Positions 8,241-17,838 of a stretch of DNA of 64,000 nt are shown piece after piece. Source of the stretch: Prado023 sp963747335. GTDB taxonomy: Bacteria; Actinomycetota; Actinomycetes; S36-B12; CAIYMF01. Numbering within the stretch: position 1 is the first letter of the stretch; every line of letters starts with the position of its first letter. The position numbers were made by a program, and so were the translations under genes. Under the pieces are notes generated by a model. The model ran no database searches and had not been told where the DNA came from. It worked only from the letters and a program-made list of their open reading frames with translations. The stretch lies in NCBI GenBank assembly GCA_963747335.1, contig CAVVEV010000006.1:26501-90500 (forward strand), written 5' to 3'.

Positions 8241-9104
8241 GTGGCGGGGTTCTGGATGTCGACCTACGCCCGCTACTCCCGGCATCGCGGCTCGGTCCTG
8301 GCCGGCGGGCTGTCCTTCTTCGCGCTCCTGTCGCTGGTCCCCGCGCTGATCTCCCTGGGGGCGGTCGTGGCCCTCCTGTTCGATCCGGCTGAGTTCGTGG
8401 CCGAGATCACGACCCTGTTGGCCGATCGGCCCGAGCTTCTCGAGACCCTGGCCCCAGTCCTGGACCAGATCGCGGGGCTGAGCCAGGTGACGTTCTCCTC
8501 GATCGGGCTCGCCGGACTGATCGGCGCCGCGGTCGCCCTCTATGCGGCCAGCCGGTTCGTCTACGTCGGTCGGCAGGTGCTGGACGTCGCCTTCGAGCTC
8601 GAGCCCCGGCACCCCAGTCTGCTGGCGCGGGGCGTCTCGGTGGGGATCACACTCGTCGCCCAGGTGGCCATCGTCGTGGGGGTCATCGCCATCGGCCTCG
8701 TCCCACGGGTGCTCGACACGCTCGGCATCGGAGACCTCTACAGCCAGAACATCCGCATCGTCCGGCTGCCGATCGCAATCGTGGTGGTCTACCTGCTGCT
8801 CACCGCAGCCATGCGATACGGGATCCGGGAGCGCAAGGCCGTCGGCTGGGTCAACCTCGGCGGCGCGCTGGGCACGCTGCTGATCCTCGTCGGGGCACTC
8901 GGCCTGACGACGTATCTGACGGCATCGTCCACGTACTCCCAGATCGTTGCCGTCCTCGGCAGCGTGGTCGCGCTTCAGATCTGGCTCTACGTGATCTCCC
9001 TGGCCATCGTGGGATCTGCGGAGATCGAGGGGATGCGCCTCGGCTTCCGTCGTCGCGACCTCGACCGTCCGCAGGATCTCTCGGAGCGCGTGGAATCCGC
9101 CTGA
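8241..9104 (+). CDS. YihY/BrkB family inner-membrane protein
   Basis: Predicted protein of 287 residues from GTG 8241 (ATG 8256 is an alternative). It has about six hydrophobic segments, including GGLSFFALLSLVPALISLGA near the start, the usual YihY/UPF0761 opening. Later helices include SIGLAGLIGAAVALYAASRF and LPIAIVVVYLLLTAAM. Family members are widespread membrane proteins of uncertain function, once misannotated as ribonuclease BN. The 166 nt between argS and this gene contain no recognisable gene. It stands alone between argS and lysA. Confidence 0.85.
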   Translation: MAGFWMSTYARYSRHRGSVLAGGLSFFALLSLVPALISLGAVVALLFDPAEFVAEITTLLADRPELLETLAPVLDQIAGLSQVTFSSIGLAGLIGAAVALYAASRFVYVGRQVLDVAFELEPRHPSLLARGVSVGITLVAQVAIVVGVIAIGLVPRVLDTLGIGDLYSQNIRIVRLPIAIVVVYLLLTAAMRYGIRERKAVGWVNLGGALGTLLILVGALGLTTYLTASSTYSQIVAVLGSVVALQIWLYVISLAIVGSAEIEGMRLGFRRRDLDRPQDLSERVESA

Positions 9105-9169
9105 GATCCGGTCGATCCCGGCCGGCGCAGTGCGGACGCAGGGGCAGCGCGGGAGCGTGGCCTTCAGCC

Positions 9170-9175
9170 TAGGAT
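9170..9175 (+). promoter_or_regulatory. -10-like TAGGAT for a leaderless lysA transcript
   Basis: TAGGAT ends 6 nt before the lysA ATG at 9182, with no Shine-Dalgarno sequence between. Confidence 0.5.
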
Positions 9176-9181
9176 CGCGCC

Positions 9182-10609
9182 ATGCGCGCACATCCCGCCG
9201 GTCCGATGCACGGGGAGTTCGCCCCGGCCGTGTCCATCCCGTCCATCCCGGACGCTGCAGTCATGGCCCGGATCGACCCGCAGATCTGGCCCGCCACGGC
9301 CCGTCGCGACGCCAGCGGGACCCTCGTCGTGGGCGGGGTCTCCGTCCGCGACCTCGCCGCGACCCACGGCACACCGACCCTGGTCCTCGACGAGGCTGAC
9401 TTCCGGGCCAGGGCCGCGGCGTTCCAGTCGGCCTACACGGACCGCGACGTGCCGGGCTCTGTCTCCTTCGCGGGCAAGTCCTTCCTCAGCGCGACGACCG
9501 TGCGGTGGCTGGCCGAGGAGGGCCTCGGCCTCGACGTCTGCACCGGTGGCGAGCTGGCGCTGGCCCGCGCCGCCGGGTTCCCTGCCGACCGGATCAGCCT
9601 GCACGGGAACAACAAGTCCAGCGCCGAGCTGCGCGCGGGCCTGGTCGCCGGGGTCGGCCGCTACGTCATCGACTCCCTCGAGGAGGTCGATCGACTGGCC
9701 GATCTCGCAGGTGCCGCGGGGGTGGTCGCCGACGTGCTGGTCCGGGTGACCACCGGGGTCGAGGCGCACACCCACGAGTTCATCGCGACCGCGCACGAGG
9801 ACCAGAAGTTCGGCCTGTCCCTGACCTCCGGGGCCGCGCGCGAGGCGGTCCTGGCGGTCAGCGCCCGACCTGAGCTGCGCCTCGTCGGCATCCACTCGCA
9901 CATCGGGTCCCAGATCTTCAACACCTCCGGCTTCGAGGTGGCCGCGCACCGCGTGGTCGGATTCATCGCCGACCTCCTCGACCGCGACGACATCGGGGTC
10001 TCCGAGCTGAACCTCGGCGGCGGCATGGGCATCGCCTACCTGCCGACCGATGACCCGGTGGCCCCGGTCGGGATGGCCGAGGCCCTGCGCGTGATCGTCG
10101 CCGGCGAGTGCGCCCGGCGCGGGATCGCGGTGCCGCTGATCGCGGTCGAGCCCGGTCGCGCGATCGTCGGCCCGAGCATGATCACGCTCTACGAGGTGGG
10201 CACGATCAAGCCCGTCGAGTACCGGACCGGAGCCTGGCGCACCTACGTGTCGGTCGACGGCGGGATGAGCGACAACATCCGCACCGCCCTGTACGACGCC
10301 GACTACACCGTCGTCCTGGCCTCGCGGGTGTCCTCGGCGCCCGCGATGCTCACTCGCGTCGTGGGCAAGCACTGCGAGTCCGGGGACATCGTGGTCCGCG
10401 ACGCGTGGCTGCCCTCCGACCTCGAGCGCGGTGACCTGCTGGCCGTCGCGTCCACGGGCGCCTACTGCCGGGCCATGGCCTCGAACTACAACATGATCGC
10501 CCGGCCCCCGGTGGTGTCGGTCCGAGGTGGAGTGGACCGCATCGTGCTGCGCCGGGAGACCGAGGCGGACCTGTTCGCCCTCGATGCCGGGCTGGTCGAC
10601 GCCCGGTAG
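9182..10609 (+). CDS. lysA: Diaminopimelate decarboxylase
   Basis: Predicted protein of 475 residues. It decarboxylates meso-diaminopimelate to L-lysine, the last step of lysine synthesis. The PLP lysine is K99 in SVSFAGKSFLS; further alanine-racemase-fold motifs are LHGNNKS, GIHSHIGSQI, ELNLGGGMGIAY and VEPGRAIVGPS. The C-terminal half has VDGGMSDNIRTALYDADY and KHCESGDIVVRD, whose Cys/Glu complete the active site of the dimer. The first ~30 residues are an extra leader common in actinobacterial copies. The gene stands directly before hom, so aspartate-family synthesis is clustered. Confidence 0.97.
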   Translation: MRAHPAGPMHGEFAPAVSIPSIPDAAVMARIDPQIWPATARRDASGTLVVGGVSVRDLAATHGTPTLVLDEADFRARAAAFQSAYTDRDVPGSVSFAGKSFLSATTVRWLAEEGLGLDVCTGGELALARAAGFPADRISLHGNNKSSAELRAGLVAGVGRYVIDSLEEVDRLADLAGAAGVVADVLVRVTTGVEAHTHEFIATAHEDQKFGLSLTSGAAREAVLAVSARPELRLVGIHSHIGSQIFNTSGFEVAAHRVVGFIADLLDRDDIGVSELNLGGGMGIAYLPTDDPVAPVGMAEALRVIVAGECARRGIAVPLIAVEPGRAIVGPSMITLYEVGTIKPVEYRTGAWRTYVSVDGGMSDNIRTALYDADYTVVLASRVSSAPAMLTRVVGKHCESGDIVVRDAWLPSDLERGDLLAVASTGAYCRAMASNYNMIARPPVVSVRGGVDRIVLRRETEADLFALDAGLVDAR

Positions 10610-10621
10610 GCCGCCCCGCCT

Positions 10622-10674
10622 GGATTGTGCTGACGATTCCGACGTTCCCAGTGTCGGAATCGTCAGGACAATCC
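10622..10674 (+). terminator. Long hairpin between lysA and hom
   Basis: Two 22-nt arms (10622-10643 and 10653-10674) pair with a single mismatch around a 9-nt loop. It starts 12 nt after the lysA stop, so it is probably the lysA terminator. A role in regulating hom cannot be excluded. Confidence 0.65.
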
Positions 10675-10794
10675 GAGCGCGTGCGTCCTTCGTGGGCGCG
10701 TCCGGCCTGATCGCTGGTCGTGAGAGAATCGCGACGCGTCCGCCTCACGCAATCTCAGCGGCGGACACCTCCCGACCCAGCAAGGAGTTCCGTC

Positions 10795-12099
10795 ATGGCA
10801 CCGCCCCCCGACCAGCTGTCCGTCGTCGTGCTCGGCGGCGGGACCGTGGGAGCCCAGGTGGTGCGGCTGCTCGAGGAGCAGGCCGACCACCTCGCGGCCC
10901 GCGTAGGGGCCCGCCTTGTCGTGACCGGCGTCGGCGTCCGGGATGCCTCACGGGAACGTCCGGGCATCCGGCCCGAGCTGCTCAGCACCGACCTGACTGC
11001 ACTCCTGGACACCGATCCCGACCTCGTCGTCGAGCTCATGGGCGGCATCGAACCGGCCAAGGAGCTGATCCTGCGGTCCCTCAAGGGCGGGGCCTCGGTC
11101 GTCACCGCCAACAAGGCGCTGATCGCCACCGAGGGCGCCGCCCTGCACGCTGCCGCAGAGGAGGCGGGCGTCGACCTGTCCTACGAGGCGGCTGTGGCCG
11201 GGGCCATCCCGCTGCTGCGCCCCCTGCGCGAGTCGCTGGCCGGTGACCGGATCCGCCGGGTCCTGGGAATCGTCAACGGCACCACCAACTACATCCTGAC
11301 CCAGATGGAGTCCACCGGGGCGTCGTTCGCCGATGCCCTGGCCGAGGCCCAGTCCCTCGGGTACGCCGAGGCCGACCCGACCGCCGACGTCGAGGGCCTC
11401 GACGCCGCGGCCAAGGCCGCGATCCTGGCCTCGATCGCGTTCCACACACGCGTGACGCTCGCCGACGTGGACGTCCAGGGCATCACCGCCGTCTCCGCCG
11501 CCGACGTCGCGGCTGCCCACGAGATGGGCTACGACATCAAGCTCCTGGCCATCGCCGAGCTGATCGAGTCCGAGGGCCCAGCCGGGGTCAGCGTGCGGGT
11601 GCACCCCACGCTCGTGCCCAGGACCCACCCCCTGGCCGGCGTGCGTGATGCCTTCAACGCCGTGTTCATCGAGGCCGACGCGGCCGGGCAGGTGATGTTC
11701 TACGGCAGGGGTGCTGGGGGAGCCCCCACCGCCAGTGCGGTGCTCGGTGACATCGTGACCGCGGCCCGCAACCGGGTCACCGGTTCCACCGGACCAGGGG
11801 AGTCCTCGTACGCCGAGCTGCCGGTCCTGCCCATCGGAGCGGCGACCACTGCCTACTTCGTGCACGTGCGCGTCCTGGACCGGCCCGGTGTGCTGGCCGG
11901 GGTCGCCGCGGTGTTCGCCCAGCACGGTGCGAGCATCCGGAGCATGACACAGAAGGGCGAGGGCGACCAGGCGGAGCTGCTGATCCTCACCCATCCGGGC
12001 CGTGAGGCCGACCTGGCTGCGACCGTGGCCCAGCTGCGCGACCTGGACTCCGTGGACGATGTCGTCGGGTTCATGCGGGTGATCGGGGCGTCGCAGTGA
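10795..12099 (+). CDS. hom: Homoserine dehydrogenase
   Basis: Predicted protein of 434 residues with an AAGGAG ribosome-binding site 8 nt before ATG 10795. It reduces aspartate semialdehyde to homoserine. The N-terminal Rossmann motif is VVVLGGGTVGAQVVRLLEE; catalytic-domain motifs are VVTANKALIATEG, VNGTTNYILTQME and EGLDAAAKAAILASIAF. The C-terminal ACT domain (FVHVRVLDRPGVLAGVAAVF ... GASIRSMTQKGEGDQAELLI) is the expected site for threonine feedback inhibition. It overlaps thrC by 4 nt (GTGA), indicating translational coupling. Confidence 0.97.
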   Translation: MAPPPDQLSVVVLGGGTVGAQVVRLLEEQADHLAARVGARLVVTGVGVRDASRERPGIRPELLSTDLTALLDTDPDLVVELMGGIEPAKELILRSLKGGASVVTANKALIATEGAALHAAAEEAGVDLSYEAAVAGAIPLLRPLRESLAGDRIRRVLGIVNGTTNYILTQMESTGASFADALAEAQSLGYAEADPTADVEGLDAAAKAAILASIAFHTRVTLADVDVQGITAVSAADVAAAHEMGYDIKLLAIAELIESEGPAGVSVRVHPTLVPRTHPLAGVRDAFNAVFIEADAAGQVMFYGRGAGGAPTASAVLGDIVTAARNRVTGSTGPGESSYAELPVLPIGAATTAYFVHVRVLDRPGVLAGVAAVFAQHGASIRSMTQKGEGDQAELLILTHPGREADLAATVAQLRDLDSVDDVVGFMRVIGASQ

Positions 12100-13190
12100 G
12101 CGCCGTCGGCAGCGCCCACGCGGTCGGGGGGGCTCGCCCGTGGCGCGGCGTCATCACGGAGTACCGCGCCCGGATGAACCTTCCCGAGGGGGCGCCGGTC
12201 ATCACGCTCTGTGAGGGTGGCACGCCCCTGGTGGAGTCCGGCTGGCTCTCGGAGTTGACGGGTGGGCGCGTCCTGCTGAAGTTCGACGGCGGGAACCCCA
12301 CGGGGTCGTTCAAGGACCGCGGGATGACCATGGCCATCTCGATGGCGGCCCACGAGGGCGCCCGCGCGGTGATCTGCGCATCGACGGGCAACACCTCGGC
12401 CTCGGCCGCCGCCTACGCGGCCAAGGCGGGGATGACCCCGGTGGTCCTCGTCCCCGCCGGCAAGATCGCGATGGGCAAGCTCGCCCAGGCCGTGGCCCAC
12501 GGGGGTCAGCTGCTGCAGCTCGACGGGAACTTCGACGACTGCCTGCGGCTGGCCCGCGAGCTGGCCGACTCCTACCCGGTCGCGCTGGTGAACTCGGTCA
12601 ACCCCGCCCGGATCGAGGGGCAGAAGAGCGCCGCCTTCGAGATCGTGGACACCCTCGGCGAGGCGCCGGACATCCACGTCCTGCCCGTCGGCAACGCCGG
12701 CAACATCACGGCCTACTGGAAGGGCTACGTCGAGTACGCCCGCGATGGCCTGGCCGGGCGCACCCCGCGCATGTGGGGCTTCCAGGCCGAGGGTGCGGCG
12801 CCCATCGTGCGTGGCGCACCGGTGGCCAACCCGGAGACGATCGCCACTGCCATCCGCATCGGCAACCCCGCCTCCTGGGAGTTCGCCGTGGCTGCCCGGG
12901 ACGAATCCGGTGGGCTGATCGACATGGTCAGCGACGACCAGATCCTCGAGGCGCACCTCGCACTGGCTGCGCGCGACGGGCTGTACTGCGAGCCGGCCTC
13001 GGCCGCCTCGGTGGCTGGGCTGATCGCGGCGCAGGCTGCGGGTCGCGTCGATCCCGGGCAGACCATCGTCTGCACCCTCACCGGCCACGGGCTCAAGGAC
13101 ACGCAGTGGGCGCTGGCCACGGCGTCGGATCCCACGGTGATCCCCGTCGACGTCTCTGCAGCGGCCCGGGCGCTGGGCCTGGAGGGCTGA
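12096..13190 (+). CDS. thrC: Threonine synthase
   Basis: Predicted protein of 364 residues with a GTG start overlapping the hom stop. This PLP enzyme converts O-phosphohomoserine to threonine. The PLP-binding lysine is K73 in FDGGNPTGSFKDRGMT, and ASTGNTSASAAAYAAKAG and LPVGNAGNITAYWKGY bind the cofactor phosphate. It is the short bacterial form. The stop overlaps the thrB start (TGATG). Confidence 0.97.
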   Translation: MSAVGSAHAVGGARPWRGVITEYRARMNLPEGAPVITLCEGGTPLVESGWLSELTGGRVLLKFDGGNPTGSFKDRGMTMAISMAAHEGARAVICASTGNTSASAAAYAAKAGMTPVVLVPAGKIAMGKLAQAVAHGGQLLQLDGNFDDCLRLARELADSYPVALVNSVNPARIEGQKSAAFEIVDTLGEAPDIHVLPVGNAGNITAYWKGYVEYARDGLAGRTPRMWGFQAEGAAPIVRGAPVANPETIATAIRIGNPASWEFAVAARDESGGLIDMVSDDQILEAHLALAARDGLYCEPASAASVAGLIAAQAAGRVDPGQTIVCTLTGHGLKDTQWALATASDPTVIPVDVSAAARALGLEG

Positions 13191-14164
13191 TGCCCGCCGA
13201 CATGACCGGCATGGTGGGCAGCGACTCGTCGAGGTCGCCTGTGTCGGGCACCGTGGTCATTGAGGTGCCCGCGACCAGCGCGAATCTCGGCCCCGGCTTC
13301 GACTGCCTGGGTCTCGCGCTGGCGCTGACCGACCGGATCGAGGCCCGCTTCACCGACGGGGGGGCCGTCACGGTCGAGGTGGTGGGCGAGGGAGCCGGCC
13401 GCATTCCCACGGACGCCTCCAACCTGGTTGCCAGGATCGTGCGCACCGGGCTCGCGACCTTCGACGAGACCGGGGAGCTGGCGGCCAAGGGACTGGAACT
13501 GCGGTGCACCAACGCCGTCCCGCAGAGCCGCGGGCTGGGCTCGTCGGCGGCCGCGATCGTCGGGGGCCTGGTTGCCGCCGCGCATCTCGCAGGCGTCTCG
13601 GATTCGGTGTCCGATGCGGAGATGATCGCGTTGGCCACACGCCTGGAGGGGCACCCGGACAACGTGGCGCCCGGCGTCCTCGGGGGCGCCACGATCGCCT
13701 GGATGCAGACCGGTGAGATGGGTGAGGTCGGACGCGCCACCCGGTTCGTCGTCCATCGCGACGTCGCCCCGGTGCTGGTGATCCCGTCCTCGGAGGCCTC
13801 GACCGCCAAAGCTCGTGGAGCCCTTCCGGCGTCCGTGCCCCATGCCGACGCGGCCTTCAACGCCGGGCGTTCCGCCCTGCTGGTCCACGCGCTGTCCACA
13901 GACCCGGGACTGCTCCTGGAGGCCACAGAGGATCGACTGCACCAGCAGCAGCGCCGCTCGGTGTACCCGACGAGCATGGGCCTGGTGGAGCAGCTGAGAT
14001 CCTCGCGGATCCCGGCGGCCATCTCCGGTGCCGGCCCGGCCGTGATCGCCCTCGCCATCGATGGTGACGGACCGGGCCTGGCCGGGCGGATCGCCGACCT
14101 GGTGGGCGATGCCGTCCGCGTCCTGTCACTGCCGATCTCTGAGCGCGGGGTCCGGGCGCTGTAG
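13190..14164 (+). CDS. thrB: Homoserine kinase (GHMP family)
   Basis: Predicted protein of 324 residues from ATG 13190. It phosphorylates homoserine to the substrate of ThrC. The GHMP ATP-binding motif is PQSRGLGSSAAAIVGG. The first motif EVPATSANLGPGFDCLGLAL and the C-terminal ISGAGPAVIAL are also present. Third gene of the coupled hom-thrC-thrB operon. Confidence 0.96.
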   Translation: MPADMTGMVGSDSSRSPVSGTVVIEVPATSANLGPGFDCLGLALALTDRIEARFTDGGAVTVEVVGEGAGRIPTDASNLVARIVRTGLATFDETGELAAKGLELRCTNAVPQSRGLGSSAAAIVGGLVAAAHLAGVSDSVSDAEMIALATRLEGHPDNVAPGVLGGATIAWMQTGEMGEVGRATRFVVHRDVAPVLVIPSSEASTAKARGALPASVPHADAAFNAGRSALLVHALSTDPGLLLEATEDRLHQQQRRSVYPTSMGLVEQLRSSRIPAAISGAGPAVIALAIDGDGPGLAGRIADLVGDAVRVLSLPISERGVRAL

Positions 14165-14226
14165 AGCCACGACGGCTGGCCAGGAATCCGTGCGGGTCGA
14201 TTTCGCGTCCGCGCAAGTCCGGGTGC

Positions 14227-14401
14227 TACCGTAAGTGATGGATCAGCACGGTGCCACGAACGGCAGTGGCGGACCGGCCCCGAGCACGGAACCTCACTCC
14301 TGACGCCTGAAGCATCCCTCACCGTCGCGATCCGCACTCACGGACAGTCGTGCCCGCGGCGTACAGGCGCGCGGGCGATACCCCTCACCCCTAGGAATCA
14401 C
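14227..14401 (+). promoter_or_regulatory. Probable rho promoter and long 5' leader
   Basis: The gap between thrB and rho is 237 nt. A -10-like TACCGT lies at 14227-14232, which would give a leader of about 160 nt. Rho in many bacteria controls its own expression through such a leader; that this one does so is inference. No gene is visible in it. Confidence 0.35.
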
Positions 14402-16348
14402 GTGACCGACACGATCAGCATCGCCCCGGACGCCGACGCGAACGCCGGCCGCAGCCGCACCCAGGGCAGCCTGTCCGCGATGCTCCTGCCCGAGCTCAAG
14501 AAGGTCGCCCATGACATGGGGCTGGCGGGTACGTCCTCGATGAAGAAGAGCGATCTGGTTGCGGCGATCAGCGCGGCCCAGTCCGGTGGCGCCCCGGCCG
14601 CCAGGTCGGGGAGGACGAGGCGACCGCGCGGTGAGAGCGCGGGAGATGCGGGATCGGGCCACGGTGCCCCCCCGGCAGGGCAGGCCGACGAGTCCCGTGA
14701 CGGCCGCGACGAGCAGGGCACCGAGCGCAGCCAGGACGAGGCGGGCGAGGGCCGGGCGAGCACGGATGACAGCGTGCAGCGGGAGGCCCGACGTCGCGAG
14801 CCCCGCCAGCGCGACGGCAACCGGAACCGCGATCAGGGCGTGCAGGACCTCGATCCGCGTGACGGCAGCGATGCACAGAACCGCGACGCCCGCGAGGGCA
14901 ACCAGGCCCGCGACTCCCGTGAGGGCAATAGCCAGGAGCGCGACTCCCGCGACGGGTCCCAGAACCAGCAGCGCGACTCCCGCGACGGGTCACAGAACCA
15001 GGGCGGCCAGAACCAGAACCGCGACACCCAGAACCGCGACACCCAGAACCGCGACAACGATCGGTACGGCGATGAGCCGGGCGGCCGGCGGCGCCGTGGT
15101 CGTGACCGCAACCGCAACCGCAACGACCGGACTGACCGCACTGATCGCCGCCCGACGCAGGGACGCGACGTCGAGCCCGAGATCTCCGAGGACGACATCC
15201 TCGTCCCGGTCGCGGGCATCCTCGACATCCTGGACAACTACGCGTTCGTGCGCACCACCGGCTACCTGCCCGGCCCGACGGACGTCTACGTGTCACTGTC
15301 GACGGTCAAGCGGTACGGCCTGCGCAAGGGGGATGCGATCACCGGCCAGGTGCGCCAGCCGCGTGAGGGTGGTGGGGACCGCCGGGAGAAGTTCAACCCG
15401 CTGGTCAAGGTGGAGACCGTCAACGGGGCCGATCCCGAGGCCGCCCGCGGTCGCGTGGAGTTCGGCAAGCTGACCCCGCTGTACCCGGCGCAGCGCCTGC
15501 GCCTGGAGACCGAGTCGACCAACATGACGACCAGGATCATCGACCTGGTGGCCCCCATCGGCAAGGGCCAGCGCGGCCTCATCGTGTCCCCGCCGAAGGC
15601 CGGCAAGACGATGGTGCTGCAGGCGATCGCCAACGCGATCACCACGAACAACCCGGAGTGCCACCTCATGGTCGTCCTCGTCGACGAGCGGCCCGAGGAG
15701 GTCACCGACATGCAGCGCTCGGTGAAGGGTGAGGTCATCGCCTCGACCTTCGACCGGCCCGCCGAGGACCACACCACGATCGCCGAGCTGGCGATCGAGC
15801 GTGCCAAGCGCCTCGTCGAGCTCGGCCACGACGTGGTCGTCCTGCTCGACTCGATGACCCGCCTGGGCCGCGCGTACAACCTGAGCGCGCCCGCGTCCGG
15901 TCGGATCCTGTCCGGTGGCGTGGACTCTGCGGCGCTGTACCCGCCGAAGAAGTTCTTCGGCGCCGCGCGCAACATCGAGAACGGCGGCTCGCTGACGATC
16001 CTGGCCACCGCGCTGGTCGAGACCGGCTCGCGGATGGACGAGGTGATCTTCGAGGAGTTCAAGGGCACCGGCAACATGGAGCTCAAGCTCGACCGGCGCC
16101 TGGCGGACAAGCGGATATTCCCCGCGGTGGATGTGGATGCCTCCGGCACCCGCAAGGAGGAGCTGCTCATGAGCTCCGAGGAGCTCAAGATCGTCTGGAC
16201 GCTGCGCCGAGTGCTGCACGCGCTCGAGGCCACCCAGGCCATCGAGCTGCTGCAGAGCAAGCTGCGGGACACGAAGAGCAACTACGAGTTCCTCCTCCAG
16301 GTCCAGAAGACCACCCCCACCGCTCCGACCTCCCGCTCCGAGGACTGA
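14402..16348 (+). CDS. rho: Transcription termination factor Rho with actinobacterial insertion
   Basis: Predicted protein of 648 residues from GTG 14402. The hexameric RNA helicase/ATPase ends transcription of untranslated RNA. Residues ~25-60 form the Rho N-terminal helix bundle (MLLPELKKVAHDMGLAG, MKKSDLVAAIS). Residues ~60-255 are a low-complexity Arg/Asp/Asn/Gln-rich insertion typical of actinobacteria. Then come the RNA-binding cold-shock-like domain (GILDILDNYAFVRTTGYLPG) and the ATPase core with Walker A VSPPKAGKTMVLQ, VVLVDERPEEVTDM, and VVLLDSMTRLGRAYN. The insertion is expected to bind RNA or drive condensate formation. The core is intact. Confidence 0.97.
   Translation: MTDTISIAPDADANAGRSRTQGSLSAMLLPELKKVAHDMGLAGTSSMKKSDLVAAISAAQSGGAPAARSGRTRRPRGESAGDAGSGHGAPPAGQADESRDGRDEQGTERSQDEAGEGRASTDDSVQREARRREPRQRDGNRNRDQGVQDLDPRDGSDAQNRDAREGNQARDSREGNSQERDSRDGSQNQQRDSRDGSQNQGGQNQNRDTQNRDTQNRDNDRYGDEPGGRRRRGRDRNRNRNDRTDRTDRRPTQGRDVEPEISEDDILVPVAGILDILDNYAFVRTTGYLPGPTDVYVSLSTVKRYGLRKGDAITGQVRQPREGGGDRREKFNPLVKVETVNGADPEAARGRVEFGKLTPLYPAQRLRLETESTNMTTRIIDLVAPIGKGQRGLIVSPPKAGKTMVLQAIANAITTNNPECHLMVVLVDERPEEVTDMQRSVKGEVIASTFDRPAEDHTTIAELAIERAKRLVELGHDVVVLLDSMTRLGRAYNLSAPASGRILSGGVDSAALYPPKKFFGAARNIENGGSLTILATALVETGSRMDEVIFEEFKGTGNMELKLDRRLADKRIFPAVDVDASGTRKEELLMSSEELKIVWTLRRVLHALEATQAIELLQSKLRDTKSNYEFLLQVQKTTPTAPTSRSED
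14938..15058 (+). repeat. Tandem repeats inside rho
   Basis: Two adjacent 33-bp units (14938-14970 and 14971-15003) encode similar RDSRDGSQNQ segments. They are followed by three 15-bp units (15014-15058) encoding QNRDT/QNRDN. Such repeats expand and contract by slippage, so length may vary between strains. Confidence 0.8.
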
Positions 16349-16472
16349 CGCCGGGCCCGACAGCGCCCACCGCCGTCGCGACCAGATCCTCCATGCCGGA
16401 CGGGACGGCCTGAACTCGGGTGGAGGGTCTGCGCCGAGTTGGCGACGCCAGCCCCAGGCGGGGTGGGGAAGG

Positions 16473-17726
16473 ATGGGGGGCGTGACGGCAGTGGAGGAGG
16501 CGCGTGGGGCTGGCCGACTGGCCACCTTGCGCCACGAGACCTTCTCCGCGCTGTCCATCCCCAACTTCCGCCTGTACTTCGCGGGGCAGGCCATCTCGCT
16601 GACCGGTACGTGGATGCAGATGGTCGCCCAGGCGTGGCTGGTGCTCGAGCTGACCGGTTCGGCCACCTGGGTCGGCCTGACCTTCGCCGCCCAGACGCTG
16701 CCGATCCTGCTCGTCGGGCCCTATGGCGGGCTGGTCGCCGACCGTGCCGACAAGCGCCGCCTGCTCGTCGTCCTCCAGGTGGTGATGGGCGCCCTCGCCC
16801 TCGGCCTGGCCTTCCTCACGCTCACTGACACCGTCCAGCTCTGGCACGTGCTGGTCCTCGCTGCGCTGCTGGGCCTTGTCGACGCCTTCGAGAAGCCCAC
16901 ACGCCAGGCGTTCCTGGTCGAGATCGTCGGACCGGAATCAGTGCGCAACGCGGTCAGCCTGAACTCCGTGATGGTCAACGCCGCCCGGGTCCTCGGCCCG
17001 GCGGTCGCGGGGCTGGTCATCGCAGCCGGCGGCCTGGGCGTGTGCTTCGCGCTCAATGCCGCGTCATTCGTGCCGGTCGCGCTGATGCTTCTGGCCATGG
17101 ACGCCTCCCTGCTCCTTCCTGCCACGCCGCAGCCCCACGAGCGGGGCCAGGTGCGGGCGGGGTTGGCGTACGTGCGCCGCGAGCGGGAGCTCGGTGTGCC
17201 CCTGCTGATGATGGCGATCATGGGGTGCTTCACCTACGAGTTCCAGGTCACGCTGCCCTACCTGGCGCGGACCACCTTCGACGGGGACTCGCGCACCTAC
17301 GGGTTCATGACGGCGGCGATGGGCCTCGGCGCGGTCATCGGAGGGCTCCACACGGCGGCCCGAGGTCGAACAGGCATCCCCACGTTGGTGCGCTCGTCGG
17401 TGCTGTTCGGCGTGCTGGTGCTGGCCACCGCACTGGCCCCCACGGCGGGCTCTGCGCTGGTCCTCCTGGTGGCCGTGGGAGCGGCCAGCGTGTCGTTGAT
17501 GGCCCGGGGGAACGCCACGTTGCAGCTGGCCGCCGACCCGCAGATGCGTGGTCGGGTCATGGCGCTCTGGCTTGTGGCGTTCATGGGCACGACGCCGGTG
17601 GGCGGTCCCGTGGCCGGGTGGGTCTCCTCCACGTTCGGCGCCCGGTGGGGGCTGGTCCTCGGTGCGGTGGCCTGCTTCGCCGCCGCAGCCCTGGGTGCCG
17701 CCTCCCAGCGCCGAGCCACGGGGTGA
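16473..17726 (+). CDS. MFS transporter, EntS-like family
   Basis: Predicted protein of 417 residues with about 12 hydrophobic helices. The opening FSALSIPNFRLYFAGQAISLTGTWMQMVAQAWLVLELTG is typical of the MFS_3 group, which includes the enterobactin exporter EntS and many uncharacterised actinobacterial exporters. The loop motif LVADRADKRRLL after helix 2 is the MFS motif A region. The ATG at 16473 is used; GTG 16482 is an alternative. No siderophore genes are nearby, so the substrate is unknown. Confidence 0.85.
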   Translation: MGGVTAVEEARGAGRLATLRHETFSALSIPNFRLYFAGQAISLTGTWMQMVAQAWLVLELTGSATWVGLTFAAQTLPILLVGPYGGLVADRADKRRLLVVLQVVMGALALGLAFLTLTDTVQLWHVLVLAALLGLVDAFEKPTRQAFLVEIVGPESVRNAVSLNSVMVNAARVLGPAVAGLVIAAGGLGVCFALNAASFVPVALMLLAMDASLLLPATPQPHERGQVRAGLAYVRRERELGVPLLMMAIMGCFTYEFQVTLPYLARTTFDGDSRTYGFMTAAMGLGAVIGGLHTAARGRTGIPTLVRSSVLFGVLVLATALAPTAGSALVLLVAVGAASVSLMARGNATLQLAADPQMRGRVMALWLVAFMGTTPVGGPVAGWVSSTFGARWGLVLGAVACFAAAALGAASQRRATG

Positions 17727-17838
17727 CCCTGCGCTCGTTTGGGCGTCCCGCGCCGGACGTGGGATACTTCTGCGACCGCGTCCGGTTCACGTGCGGAGCA
17801 GACCAGCCCCACGACCCGGAGCACCGAAGGAGCCAGCC

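Noticed and set aside
14190..14220. Third copy of the 75-nt repeat upstream of rho
   Set aside because: Only a short stretch (TCGATTTCGCGTC) resembles the core; the palindromic ends are absent.
14938..15058. Short tandem repeats resembling a repeat array
   Set aside because: Units are adjacent without spacers, are multiples of three, and encode part of Rho, so this is not a CRISPR array.
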